64,000 nt of DNA. It comes from Aquabacterium sp. (GTDB taxonomy: Bacteria; Pseudomonadota; Gammaproteobacteria; Burkholderiales; Burkholderiaceae_C). Positions 57,094 through 64,000 of the stretch are shown piece by piece. Position 1 is the stretch's first letter; the number at the start of each line of letters is the position of its first letter. The stretch lies in the NCBI RefSeq assembly GCF_029946005.1, contig NZ_JAQSDR010000002.1:62001-126000 (forward strand), given 5' to 3'. Below the pieces are notes generated by a model. The model did no database searches and was not told the origin of the DNA. It saw only the letters and a program-made list of their open reading frames with translations. The position numbers and the translations under genes were made by a program.

Positions 57094-58080
57094 TCAACGC
57101 TTGTCGAGACCTTGAGGCGGCCAGCTTTCCAGGCGCGAGCCCAGGGCCAAACCACGCGAAGCCAGCACTTCCTTGATTTCGTTGAGCGACTTGCGACCCA
57201 GGTTTGGGGTCTTGAGCAACTCGGTCTCGGTGCGCTGGATCAGGTCGCCGATGTAATAAATATTTTCGGCCTTCAGGCAGTTGGCCGAACGCACGGTCAG
57301 TTCCAGTTCGTCGACAGGACGCAGCAGGATCGGATCGAAGTTCTGAGCCGACTTGGCAGGTGCATCGAAGGCGGCGATTTCGCTGCCTTCCAGTTGCGCG
57401 AACACTGCAAGTTGCTCCACCAGGATCTTGGCCGAAGCACGGATCGCTTCCTCAGGCGAAATCGCGCCGTTGGTTTCGATTTCCATGACCAGCTTGTCCA
57501 GGTCGGTGCGCTGCTCCACTCGGGCGCTTTCGACCGTGTAGCTCACGCGGCGAACCGGCGAGAAGGACGCGTCCAGCACGATGCGGCCGATGGCCTTGGT
57601 GCTTTCGTCGCCATAGCGGCGGATGTTGCCCGGCACATAGCCGCGGCCCTTTTCCACCTTGATCTGCATGTCCAGCTTGCCGCCGTGCGACAAGTGCGCG
57701 ATCACGTGGTTGGGGTTGACGATCTCGACGTCGTGAGGCGTCTGGATGTCGGCGGCAGTGACAGGGCCTTCGCCATCCTTGCGCAGCACCAGCGTGACTT
57801 CGTCGCGGTTGTGCAGACGGAAGACCACACCCTTGAGGTTCAACATGATGTGAACGACGTCTTCTTGAACGCCGTCAACGGTCGAGTACTCGTGCAGCAC
57901 GCCCGCGATGGTCACTTCTGTCGGAGCAAAACCCACCATCGATGACAACAGGACGCGGCGCAAGGCGTTGCCCAGGGTATGGCCATAGCCACGCTCGAAC
58001 GGTTCGAGGGTCACTTTGGCGCGGTGGCCGCCCAAGGGCTCCACCTGAATGGCTTTGGGTTTCAGCAAATTGGTTTGCAT
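57094..58080 (-). CDS. rpoA: DNA-directed RNA polymerase subunit alpha
   Basis: Alpha subunit of 328 aa, the assembly platform of RNA polymerase. The N-terminal domain shows [20 protein letters not shown] and [16 protein letters not shown]; the C-terminal domain (about 245-328), which contacts UP elements and activators, has [20 protein letters not shown] and [20 protein letters not shown]. Length and motifs are normal. It follows rpsD by 142 bp with an intervening perfect hairpin. Confidence 0.98.
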   Translation of the reverse strand: MQTNLLKPKAIQVEPLGGHRAKVTLEPFERGYGHTLGNALRRVLLSSMVGFAPTEVTIAGVLHEYSTVDGVQEDVVHIMLNLKGVVFRLHNRDEVTLVLRKDGEGPVTAADIQTPHDVEIVNPNHVIAHLSHGGKLDMQIKVEKGRGYVPGNIRRYGDESTKAIGRIVLDASFSPVRRVSYTVESARVEQRTDLDKLVMEIETNGAISPEEAIRASAKILVEQLAVFAQLEGSEIAAFDAPAKSAQNFDPILLRPVDELELTVRSANCLKAENIYYIGDLIQRTETELLKTPNLGRKSLNEIKEVLASRGLALGSRLESWPPQGLDKR

Positions 58081-58134
58081 GAGCTCTTCCTGTCAATACC
58101 CTCGGCTCGTTACACCGATAAGGCTGCTGGACCA

Positions 58135-58155
58135 ACCGGAGCAACATGCTCCGGT
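58135..58155. repeat. Intercistronic hairpin between rpsD and rpoA
   Basis: ACCGGAGCA-ACA-TGCTCCGGT forms a perfect 9-bp stem with a 3-base loop. On the operon strand it is followed by TGGTCC, not a T-run, so it is more likely a processing, stability or protein-binding structure than a terminator. Confidence 0.55.
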
Positions 58156-58222
58156 CTTGAAAACAAAACGCACAAAGCCGCGCGACACGACCCACGGCCG
58201 TGAAGCGCAGCTGATGTGTGAA

Positions 58223-58846
58223 TCAACGCGAATACAGTTCGACGATCAACGATTCGTTGATGTCGGCGCCAAATTCATCGCGGTCCGGGGTCTTCTTGAA
58301 AACACCTTCAAGCTTGGTGTTGTCCACTTGCACCCAGGCTGGCATGCCGATGGACTCGGCCAGCTTCAGTGCTTCCAGAACGCGAACTTGCTTCTTGGCT
58401 TTTTCGCGCACACCCACCACATCGCCAGTCTTGACGTTGTACGAAGGAATGTTCACCACTTGACCGTTCACGGTCACACCCTTGTGCGAGGTCAGCTGAC
58501 GAGCTTCGGCGCGGGTGGAGGCAAAGCCCATGCGGTAAACGACGTTGTCCAGGCGCGATTCCAGCAGAAACAACAGGTTCGAGCCCGTGTTGCCCTTGCG
58601 GCGATCGGCTTCGGCAAAGTAGCGGCGGAACTGACGCTCCAGCACGCCGTACATGCGCTTGACTTTTTGCTTTTCGCGCAGTTGCAGACCGAAGTCCGAG
58701 GTGCGCGAACCAGACGTGCGGCCGTGCTGGCCGGGTTTGGTGTCGAATTTGGACTTGTCGCTGATGGGGCGACGAGCGCTCTTCAAAAACAGGTCGGTGC
58801 CTTCACGGCGGGCCAGTTTGGCCTTGGGTCCGAGGTAACGTGCCAC
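58223..58846 (-). CDS. rpsD: 30S ribosomal protein S4
   Basis: S4 of 207 aa, a primary 16S rRNA binder and, in many bacteria, the translational repressor of its operon. Motifs: [44 protein letters not shown] and the S4 domain [20 protein letters not shown] with [13 protein letters not shown]. The start codon is GTG (58846), with AGGA seven bases upstream; no in-frame ATG fits the family start. A 337-bp leader with its own promoter precedes it. Confidence 0.98.
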   Translation of the reverse strand: MARYLGPKAKLARREGTDLFLKSARRPISDKSKFDTKPGQHGRTSGSRTSDFGLQLREKQKVKRMYGVLERQFRRYFAEADRRKGNTGSNLLFLLESRLDNVVYRMGFASTRAEARQLTSHKGVTVNGQVVNIPSYNVKTGDVVGVREKAKKQVRVLEALKLAESIGMPAWVQVDNTKLEGVFKKTPDRDEFGADINESLIVELYSR

Positions 58847-59040
58847 GTGCTTTTCCTTGGGGTCTGTCTGACGTCAGATTGAGGATTGGAAATCCATCAA
58901 TGGCCGACGCGAGTCTGGCGGATATTGTTCGAATCGCTCAGACGGTGGGCTTCGATAACCTGCCTTTGCACGCCAACATGTCAAGGGCCTTGACGGCTCA
59001 CCAACACAAAGCGCACCCAGTCAGGTGCAGAGAACTCGCG

Positions 59041-59068
59041 AGTATAACAGTTGCAAAAAAATACTCAA
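59041..59068 (-). promoter_or_regulatory. Promoter for rpsD-rpoA-rplQ
   Basis: TTGAGT (59068-59063) and TATACT (59046-59041) on the minus strand are 16 bp apart, with a T-rich spacer. The start would be near 59034, about 190 nt before rpsD. It is the strongest sigma70 match in the gap. Confidence 0.6.
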
Positions 59069-59136
59069 GAAACTGCGAACAGATTCACTGAGCATTTTCC
59101 GAACCATCGCCTGGGGTGAACGCCCCAAACAATGAA

Positions 59137-59172
59137 GCCTCGCCCGCGTCCTGAACAGGACACGCACGAGGC
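59137..59172 (-). terminator. Long hairpin after rpsK, possible terminator or attenuator
   Basis: Sixteen base-paired positions with one G-G mismatch and a GTTC loop (outer GCCTCG/CGAGGC, inner GTCCT/AGGAC). On the operon strand it is followed by TTCATTGTTT, a poor T-run, so termination would be partial. It starts 12 bp after the rpsK stop. Confidence 0.5.
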
Positions 59173-59183
59173 CCGATGTCACA

Positions 59184-59588
59184 TCAGATACGACGACGCT
59201 TCTGAGGACGGCAGCCGTTGTGCGGCACTGGCGTCACGTCAGAGATCATGTTGATCCGGATGCCGAGAGCGGCCAAAGCGCGAACCGAGGATTCGCGACC
59301 AGGACCGGGGCCCTTGATCTCGACGTCCAGGTTCTTGATGCCTTGTTCTTGGGCAGCACGACCAGCCACTTCAGCAGCCACCTGGGCAGCGAAGGGAGTG
59401 GACTTGCGTGAGCCCTTGAAACCCTGACCACCACTCGACGCCCACGCCAGGGAATTACCTTGGCGATCGGTGATCGTGATGATCGTATTGTTGAACGACG
59501 CATGCACGTGAGCGATGCCGTCCGCGATGTTCTTGCGGACCTTCTTGCTCACACGACGTGCTGCCGTGTTGGCAGGTGCTTTAGCCAT
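59184..59588 (-). CDS. rpsK: 30S ribosomal protein S11
   Basis: S11 of 134 aa, part of the 30S platform. Motifs: [76 protein letters not shown] and the C-terminal [17 protein letters not shown]. It follows rpsM by 42 bp. Unusually for this operon, rpsD does not follow closely. Confidence 0.98.
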   Translation of the reverse strand: MAKAPANTAARRVSKKVRKNIADGIAHVHASFNNTIITITDRQGNSLAWASSGGQGFKGSRKSTPFAAQVAAEVAGRAAQEQGIKNLDVEIKGPGPGRESSVRALAALGIRINMISDVTPVPHNGCRPQKRRRI

Positions 59589-59630
59589 GGTTATCTTCTC
59601 TCATCTTAATGAACGGCGACACCCAGACGA

Positions 59631-59993
59631 TCACTTCTTACCAGCGATCGACTTGCGCGGGCCCTTGCGGGTACGTGCATTGGTGCGGGTGCGTTGACCG
59701 CGCATGGGCAAACCACGACGGTGACGGAAGCCGCGGTAGCAGCCCAAGTCCATCAAACGCTTGATGTTGATCGAGATTTCGCGACGCAGGTCACCTTCAA
59801 TGGTGATCTTTGCCACTTCGTCCCGGATTTTTTCCAAATCGCCGTCCGTCAGGTCTTTGATCTTCTTGTTGTACGGGATGCCGCTCACCGTGCAGATTTT
59901 CTGCGCAGTGGTGCGACCGATGCCGTAAATAGAAGTCAAACCGATTTCGGTGTGCTTGTGCGGCGGAATGTTGATGCCAGCAATACGTGCCAT
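59631..59993 (-). CDS. rpsM: 30S ribosomal protein S13
   Basis: S13 of 120 aa, a head protein at the subunit bridge. It starts [20 protein letters not shown], contains [17 protein letters not shown] and ends with the basic [19 protein letters not shown]. It follows rpmJ by 39 bp. Confidence 0.98.
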   Translation of the reverse strand: MARIAGINIPPHKHTEIGLTSIYGIGRTTAQKICTVSGIPYNKKIKDLTDGDLEKIRDEVAKITIEGDLRREISINIKRLMDLGCYRGFRHRRGLPMRGQRTRTNARTRKGPRKSIAGKK

Positions 59994-60032
59994 AACTGTC
60001 CTCTGAAGGCGTGTGTCGTCGCTAAACCAGGC

Positions 60033-60146
60033 TTAACCCTGGCGTTGCTTGTGGCGGGGATCCGTGCAGATGACACGGACCACACCCTTGCGACGGATGA
60101 TTTTGCAATTGCGGCACATCACTTTGACGGAAGCCGAAACTTTCAT
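60033..60146 (-). CDS. rpmJ: 50S ribosomal protein L36
   Basis: A short 37-aa gene at the expected place between infA and rpsM. The translation starts [20 protein letters not shown] and ends DPRHKQRQG, which is L36. It keeps the zinc-binding set C11, C14, C27 and H32, so it is the zinc-containing (C+) form. Start codon ATG at 60146-60144 with AGGAG upstream. Confidence 0.96.
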   Translation of the reverse strand: MKVSASVKVMCRNCKIIRRKGVVRVICTDPRHKQRQG

Positions 60147-60215
60147 GATCTTCTCCTGGACCGTTGAAACTCAACGGAAATTCGCCCACGTTTCCGGGGT
60201 CAACAAAAACTCAAC

Positions 60216-60434
60216 TCACTTCGCCCGGAATACGATGCGAGCACGACTCAAATCATAGGGTGTGAGCTCCACGGTCACTTTGTCTCCTGGCAGGATGCGG
60301 ATGTAGTGCATGCGCATTTTGCCGGAAATGTGACCGAGAACCACGTGCCCGTTCTCAAGCTTCACGCGAAAGGTGGCATTCGGGAGATTTTCCAGAATTT
60401 CACCCTGCATCTGGATGACGTCGTCTTTCGACAT
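60216..60434 (-). CDS. infA: Translation initiation factor IF-1
   Basis: IF-1 of 72 aa, an OB-fold protein that binds the 30S A site during initiation. Motifs: [40 protein letters not shown] and the C-terminal [19 protein letters not shown]. It lies 35 bp after secY. Confidence 0.98.
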   Translation of the reverse strand: MSKDDVIQMQGEILENLPNATFRVKLENGHVVLGHISGKMRMHYIRILPGDKVTVELTPYDLSRARIVFRAK

Positions 60435-60469
60435 GTTTTCCTAAGTTGCATTGACCTGCGTCACCGCGA

Positions 60470-61780
60470 TCAGCTCGATTTAAAGTTTGCCTTTTTCAGC
60501 AGCGATTCATACTGCTGAGACATCAGATAAGACTGAACCTGGGCCCAGAAGTCCATCGTGACAACCACGATGATCAAGAGCGAGGTCCCGCCGAAATAGA
60601 AAGGGACGTTGTACTTGAGCACGAGGAACTCGGGCAGCAGGCACACGGCCGTGATGTAAACAGCACCCACCAGGGTCAGACGGGCAAGAATCTTGTCGAT
60701 GTAACGCGCCGTTTGATCACCAGGGCGGATACCGGGAATGAAGGCACCGCTCTTCTTCAAATTGTCTGCAGTTTCACGGCTGTTGAAGACCAACGCGGTA
60801 TAGAAAAAGCAGAAGAAGACGATGGCAACAGAATACAAAAGCACGTAGATCGGTTGACCAGGCGACAACATGCCAGCCAAGTCCTTCAACCAACGCATGC
60901 TCTCACCCGTGGCGAACCAACCGACTGCTGTGGTGGGCAGCAAGATGATCGACGAAGCAAAGATCGGGGGAATCACACCCGCCATGTTGACCTTCAGCGG
61001 CAGGTGTGACGATTGTCCACCGTAAACGCGGTTGCCCACTTGACGCTTGGCGTAGTTCACCAGGATCTTGCGTTGCCCACGCTCAACGAAGACCACAAAA
61101 TAAGTCACCAGGACGATCAACAACACGATGAAAATCGCCGCAGGGATGCTCATCGCACCGTTGCCAACCAATCCGAATAAACCAGCGATGGCACTTGGCA
61201 AGCCAGCCGCGATACCGCCAAAAATCAGGATCGAAATACCGTTGCCCAGACCGCGCTCGGTGATTTGTTCACCCAGCCACATAAGGAACATCGTGCCTGC
61301 CGTCAGGCTCATCATCGTGGTGAAGCGAAAACCCATGCCTGGGCTGATGACCAGACCAGCGGTTCCTTCCAACGCCACGGCAATGCCGAAAGACTGGAAC
61401 AAGGCCAAACCCAAGGTGGCGTAGCGTGTGTACTGCGTCGTCTTGCGCCGACCAGCCTCGCCTTCCTTTTTCAAGGCCTCGAGGGTGGGGACCACGTAGC
61501 CCATCATCTGCATGATGATGGACGCCGAGATGTACGGCATGATGCCCAACGCAAAGACGGTGAAGCGCGACAACGCACCACCCGAAAACATGTTGAACAG
61601 ACTCAGGATGCCGCCTTGCTGGCCCTTGAACAACTGTTGCAGCTGGGCAGGATCGATACCAGGCACGGGGATGTGCGCCCCGATGCGGTAAACGACCAGC
61701 GCCAGCAGCAGGAAAACCAGACGACGTTGAAGGTCGCCGAATTTTCCGCTTTGAGCCAGTTGATTGGGAGAAGTCGCCAC
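60470..61780 (-). CDS. secY: Preprotein translocase subunit SecY
   Basis: SecY of 436 aa, the channel-forming subunit of the Sec translocon with ten membrane helices. Motifs: [17 protein letters not shown] (TM1 and plug), [26 protein letters not shown]-type [19 protein letters not shown], and the C-terminal [18 protein letters not shown]. The start codon is GTG (61780), with no ATG closer to the family start. It lies 26 bp after rplO. Confidence 0.98.
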   Translation of the reverse strand: MATSPNQLAQSGKFGDLQRRLVFLLLALVVYRIGAHIPVPGIDPAQLQQLFKGQQGGILSLFNMFSGGALSRFTVFALGIMPYISASIIMQMMGYVVPTLEALKKEGEAGRRKTTQYTRYATLGLALFQSFGIAVALEGTAGLVISPGMGFRFTTMMSLTAGTMFLMWLGEQITERGLGNGISILIFGGIAAGLPSAIAGLFGLVGNGAMSIPAAIFIVLLIVLVTYFVVFVERGQRKILVNYAKRQVGNRVYGGQSSHLPLKVNMAGVIPPIFASSIILLPTTAVGWFATGESMRWLKDLAGMLSPGQPIYVLLYSVAIVFFCFFYTALVFNSRETADNLKKSGAFIPGIRPGDQTARYIDKILARLTLVGAVYITAVCLLPEFLVLKYNVPFYFGGTSLLIIVVVTMDFWAQVQSYLMSQQYESLLKKANFKSS

Positions 61781-61806
61781 GCTTGAATCCGTTCAGTCAG
61801 ACATCA

Positions 61807-62241
61807 TCACTCAGCGATCGCGCCGCCAGCAGCCTCAATGGCCGCCTTTGCAGCTGCAGTCGCGCCGATGCCCTTGAGGGACACCTTCTTGGTGAGTTCG
61901 CCAGTCTTGATGACCTTCACGACCTTGGCAATTTGCGGCACCAGACCGGCTTGCTTCAGGGTGAGGATGTCCACTTCGCCGACGCTCAGCAATTCCAAAT
62001 CAGTCAAAGTGATCTGCGCGTTGTACTTCAGCAGATGCGACTTGAAACCGCGCTTGGGCAGGCGACGTTGCAAAGGCATTTGACCGCCCTCGAAACCAAC
62101 CTTGTGGTAGCCACCCGAACGTGACTTTTGACCTTTGTGACCGCGACCTGCGGTCTTGCCCAGACCCGAACCGATCCCGCGGCCAACACGGCGCTTGGAA
62201 TGCTTCGAACCCGAGGCGGGCTTGATGGTATTGAGTTCCAT
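61807..62241 (-). CDS. rplO: 50S ribosomal protein L15
   Basis: L15 of 144 aa, a large-subunit assembly protein. It starts [20 protein letters not shown] and has the glycine-rich basic [20 protein letters not shown], then [15 protein letters not shown]. Its start codon shares one base with the rpmD stop. Confidence 0.98.
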   Translation of the reverse strand: MELNTIKPASGSKHSKRRVGRGIGSGLGKTAGRGHKGQKSRSGGYHKVGFEGGQMPLQRRLPKRGFKSHLLKYNAQITLTDLELLSVGEVDILTLKQAGLVPQIAKVVKVIKTGELTKKVSLKGIGATAAAKAAIEAAGGAIAE

Positions 62242-62423
62242 TAGATCACCTGAATCAGATAGCTGACCTTGTTGATCATGCCGCGAACGGCAGCGGTGTC
62301 CTCAAGGACAGCGGTGCTGTTCAAGCGACGCAGACCCAAGCCGCGCACGGTGTCACGGTGGTCCTGACGGGTACCGATGACGCTGCGAACGAGCTTGACT
62401 GTGACTGTTTTCTTTTCGCTCAT
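62241..62423 (-). CDS. rpmD: 50S ribosomal protein L30
   Basis: L30 of 60 aa: [36 protein letters not shown] and [12 protein letters not shown] use ATG 62423 (MSEKKTV); the longer upstream frame lies inside rpsE. Its stop overlaps the rplO start (TAATG), so translation is coupled. Confidence 0.97.
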   Translation of the reverse strand: MSEKKTVTVKLVRSVIGTRQDHRDTVRGLGLRRLNSTAVLEDTAAVRGMINKVSYLIQVI

Positions 62424-62439
62424 GACGGTTCTCCGGCGA

Positions 62440-62958
62440 TCAGTTGAAGATGTCTTCAACCGACAGGCCACGCTTTGCAGCGACATTGGCCGGGGTGGTC
62501 GACTTGTTCAAGGCGTCAAACGTGGCGCGAACCATGTTGTAGGGGTTGCTCGAACCGAAGCTCTTGGCCACGATGTCGGTCACGCCCATCATCTCGAACA
62601 CAGCACGCATCGGGCCGCCAGCAATGATGCCGGTACCAGCAGGCGCGGGAGCCAACATGACGCGAGCCGCGCCGTGTTCGCCGAACACCGTGTGGTAGAC
62701 CGAACCCTGCTTCAGGTTGACCTTGACCATGTTGCGACGAGCTTGTTCCATCGCCTTGGACACGGCCAGGGGCACTTCACGCGCCTTGCCTTTGCCCATG
62801 CCGACTTTGCCGTCACCATCACCGACCACGGTCAACGCGGCGAAACCCATGATCCGACCGCCCTTGACCACTTTGGTCACGCGATTCACTTGAATCATCT
62901 TTTCTTTTAAACCGTCGTCACGACCTTCGTCAGCGACCTTGGGTTGAAACTTAGCCAT
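62440..62958 (-). CDS. rpsE: 30S ribosomal protein S5
   Basis: S5 of 172 aa, involved in decoding fidelity. Motifs: [60 protein letters not shown] and VRATFDAL. It ends 16 bp before rpmD. Confidence 0.98.
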   Translation of the reverse strand: MAKFQPKVADEGRDDGLKEKMIQVNRVTKVVKGGRIMGFAALTVVGDGDGKVGMGKGKAREVPLAVSKAMEQARRNMVKVNLKQGSVYHTVFGEHGAARVMLAPAPAGTGIIAGGPMRAVFEMMGVTDIVAKSFGSSNPYNMVRATFDALNKSTTPANVAAKRGLSVEDIFN

Positions 62959-62987
62959 TTGAATTCCTTCCGGTTGCCAGACGCGGC

Positions 62988-63356
62988 TTAGAACTGAAGA
63001 CCGGCTTCGCGAGCCGCTTCAGCCAATGCCTTGACACGGCCGTGGTAGGCGAAGCCCGCACGGTCGAAAGCCACCTTCTCGACGCCAGCAGCTTTCGCCC
63101 TTTCGGCGATTCGCTTGCCAATCAGCGTGGCGGCGTCCACATTGCCACCTTTGCCAGCCGCGCCCAATTGGGTGCGGATTTCTTTTTCGGCGGTTGAGGC
63201 CGAGGCGATGACAGTGTTGCCATCGCCAGAAATCACGCTGGCGTAGATGTGCAGGTTGGTGCGGAACACCGAGAGACGGGCCGCGCCCTGGAGCGCGATG
63301 CGTGCACGGGTTTGACGCGAGCGGCGCAGGCGCTGTTCTTTCTTGTTGGTAGACAT
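62988..63356 (-). CDS. rplR: 50S ribosomal protein L18
   Basis: L18 of 122 aa, a 5S rRNA binder. Motifs: [37 protein letters not shown] and the C-terminal [20 protein letters not shown]. It lies 14 bp after rplF. Confidence 0.98.
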   Translation of the reverse strand: MSTNKKEQRLRRSRQTRARIALQGAARLSVFRTNLHIYASVISGDGNTVIASASTAEKEIRTQLGAAGKGGNVDAATLIGKRIAERAKAAGVEKVAFDRAGFAYHGRVKALAEAAREAGLQF

Positions 63357-63370
63357 GATGAATCAGCTCC

Positions 63371-63904
63371 TTACTTCTTCTTGGTCTCTTTCAAGACCAC
63401 GCGCTCGTCGGCATAACGAATGCCCTTGCCCTTGTAGGGCTCGGGGGGACGGAAAGCACGCACTTCTGCGGCGATCTGGCCGACGACCTGACGATCCACA
63501 CCCTTGATCAGCACTTCGGTCTGAGACGGGGTCTCGACCTTGATGCCAGCGGGCATGTCCTTGACGACTGGGTGAGAGAATCCGATTTGCAGATTCAGCT
63601 TCTGGCCTTGGGCCTGGGCACGAAAGCCCACACCGACCAGGGTCAGCTTTTTCTCGAAGCCCTTGCTCACGCCGTTGACCATGTTGTTCAACAAGGCGCG
63701 GATCGTGCCCGACATGGCATCAGCTTCAGTGCTGTTGTCAGCCGGGGACACTTTCAACACACCGGCGTCGTTTTGAACGGCGACCAGGCGGTGCTGAGGG
63801 CGACTCAAGGTGCCCAGGGCGCCCTTGATGGTGATTTGTTCTGCAGAGATCTGCACGTCCACACCCTGAGGGACGGCGATCGGCATTTTTCCTACGCGGG
63901 ACAT
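63371..63904 (-). CDS. rplF: 50S ribosomal protein L6
   Basis: L6 of 177 aa: [19 protein letters not shown] at the N-terminus, [20 protein letters not shown] in the middle and the C-terminal [20 protein letters not shown]. Length and motifs are normal. It lies 17 bp after rpsH. Confidence 0.98.
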   Translation of the reverse strand: MSRVGKMPIAVPQGVDVQISAEQITIKGALGTLSRPQHRLVAVQNDAGVLKVSPADNSTEADAMSGTIRALLNNMVNGVSKGFEKKLTLVGVGFRAQAQGQKLNLQIGFSHPVVKDMPAGIKVETPSQTEVLIKGVDRQVVGQIAAEVRAFRPPEPYKGKGIRYADERVVLKETKKK

Positions 63905-63921
63905 TGCGATGCTCCTAAGGG

Positions 63922-64000
63922 TTAGGCGACGTAGCAGAGCACTTCGCCACCGATACCGGCAGCACGTGCTTTGCGATCGGTCATCACACCCTTGGGCGTC
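63922..64000 (-). CDS. rpsH: 30S ribosomal protein S8, C-terminal part
   Basis: Only the last 25 codons are in the window; the frame runs off the right edge. The visible end [20 protein letters not shown] followed by LCYVA is the conserved S8 C-terminus. The gene continues the spc operon beyond the window. Confidence 0.95.
   Translation of the reverse strand, partial: TPKGVMTDRKARAAGIGGEVLCYVA

Larger units (their letters stand above)
58847..59183 (-). other. 337-bp gap between rpsK and rpsD
   Basis: No gene is supported. On the operon strand it holds, in order, a 16-bp imperfect hairpin just after rpsK, a small GC hairpin (59127-59112), a good promoter (59068-59041), and a leader of about 190 nt with a hairpin at its 5' end (GCACC/GGTGC, 59028-59013). 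This suggests that rpsD-rpoA-rplQ has its own transcription start. Confidence 0.6.

Overview
The window reads as a GC-rich betaproteobacterial chromosome of the order Burkholderiales, probably Comamonadaceae or a Sphaerotilus/Leptothrix-like relative. The S10/spc/alpha ribosomal gene order, the secB-gpsA-trmL block, the DUF849 and PF10118 genes and the many PAS/GGDEF/PilZ proteins all fit. Genus assignment is inference from gene content only.

Layout. 1-1445: end of an MscS-like channel and a GH100-like glycosidase. 1459-7706: a complete compact type II-C CRISPR-Cas locus. It has a predicted tracrRNA divergent from cas9, then cas9 (1021 aa), cas1 and cas2, a long hairpin, and a 26-repeat/25-spacer array (36-bp repeats, 30-bp spacers). 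The anti-repeat pairing, a terminator behind the tracrRNA, a -10-like box ending each repeat and a degenerate repeat at 7676 all indicate that crRNAs and tracrRNA are read from the minus strand, against the cas genes. 7751-8292: a ParE-type toxin and ribbon-helix-helix antitoxin directly beside the array. 8490-10454: secB, gpsA, trmL.

10465-18788: a signalling block with an HDOD-GAF protein, a PAS histidine kinase, a NarX/NarL-like pair and a PAS-containing chemoreceptor. 18802-26812: a tight minus-strand operon (SDR, acyl-CoA carboxylase beta, acyl-CoA dehydrogenase, hydratase, biotin-carrying carboxylase alpha, BKACE/DUF849) with a divergent MerR regulator. Its order resembles the acyclic-terpene (atuBCDEF) pathway more than the leucine (liu) pathway, and a BKACE gene stands where HMG-CoA lyase is expected. 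26813-29078: a hypothetical gene, YceI and two PilZ proteins. 29182-37604: a TetR regulator divergent from a beta-oxidation operon (acyl-CoA dehydrogenase, thiolase, FadB-like enzyme, alpha-methylacyl-CoA racemase, a second dehydrogenase, a PF10118 protein). With the carboxylase operon this suggests catabolism of methyl-branched or isoprenoid acyl-CoAs.

37613-50834: a second signalling block with two diguanylate cyclases, a REC-PAS kinase and two giant paralogous hybrid kinases (1633 and 1397 aa) that converge with a 4-bp overlap. 51094-56459: tRNA-Arg(CCG), a c-type cytochrome, a minus-strand group ending in purU, ilvE with a zinc-finger gene, and initiator tRNA-Met. 56531-64000: the spc/alpha ribosomal operon on the minus strand (rpsH through rplQ), with an unusual 337-bp gap between rpsK and rpsD that holds a hairpin and a good promoter.

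All calls come from reading sequence and recalled family knowledge; no database search was run.
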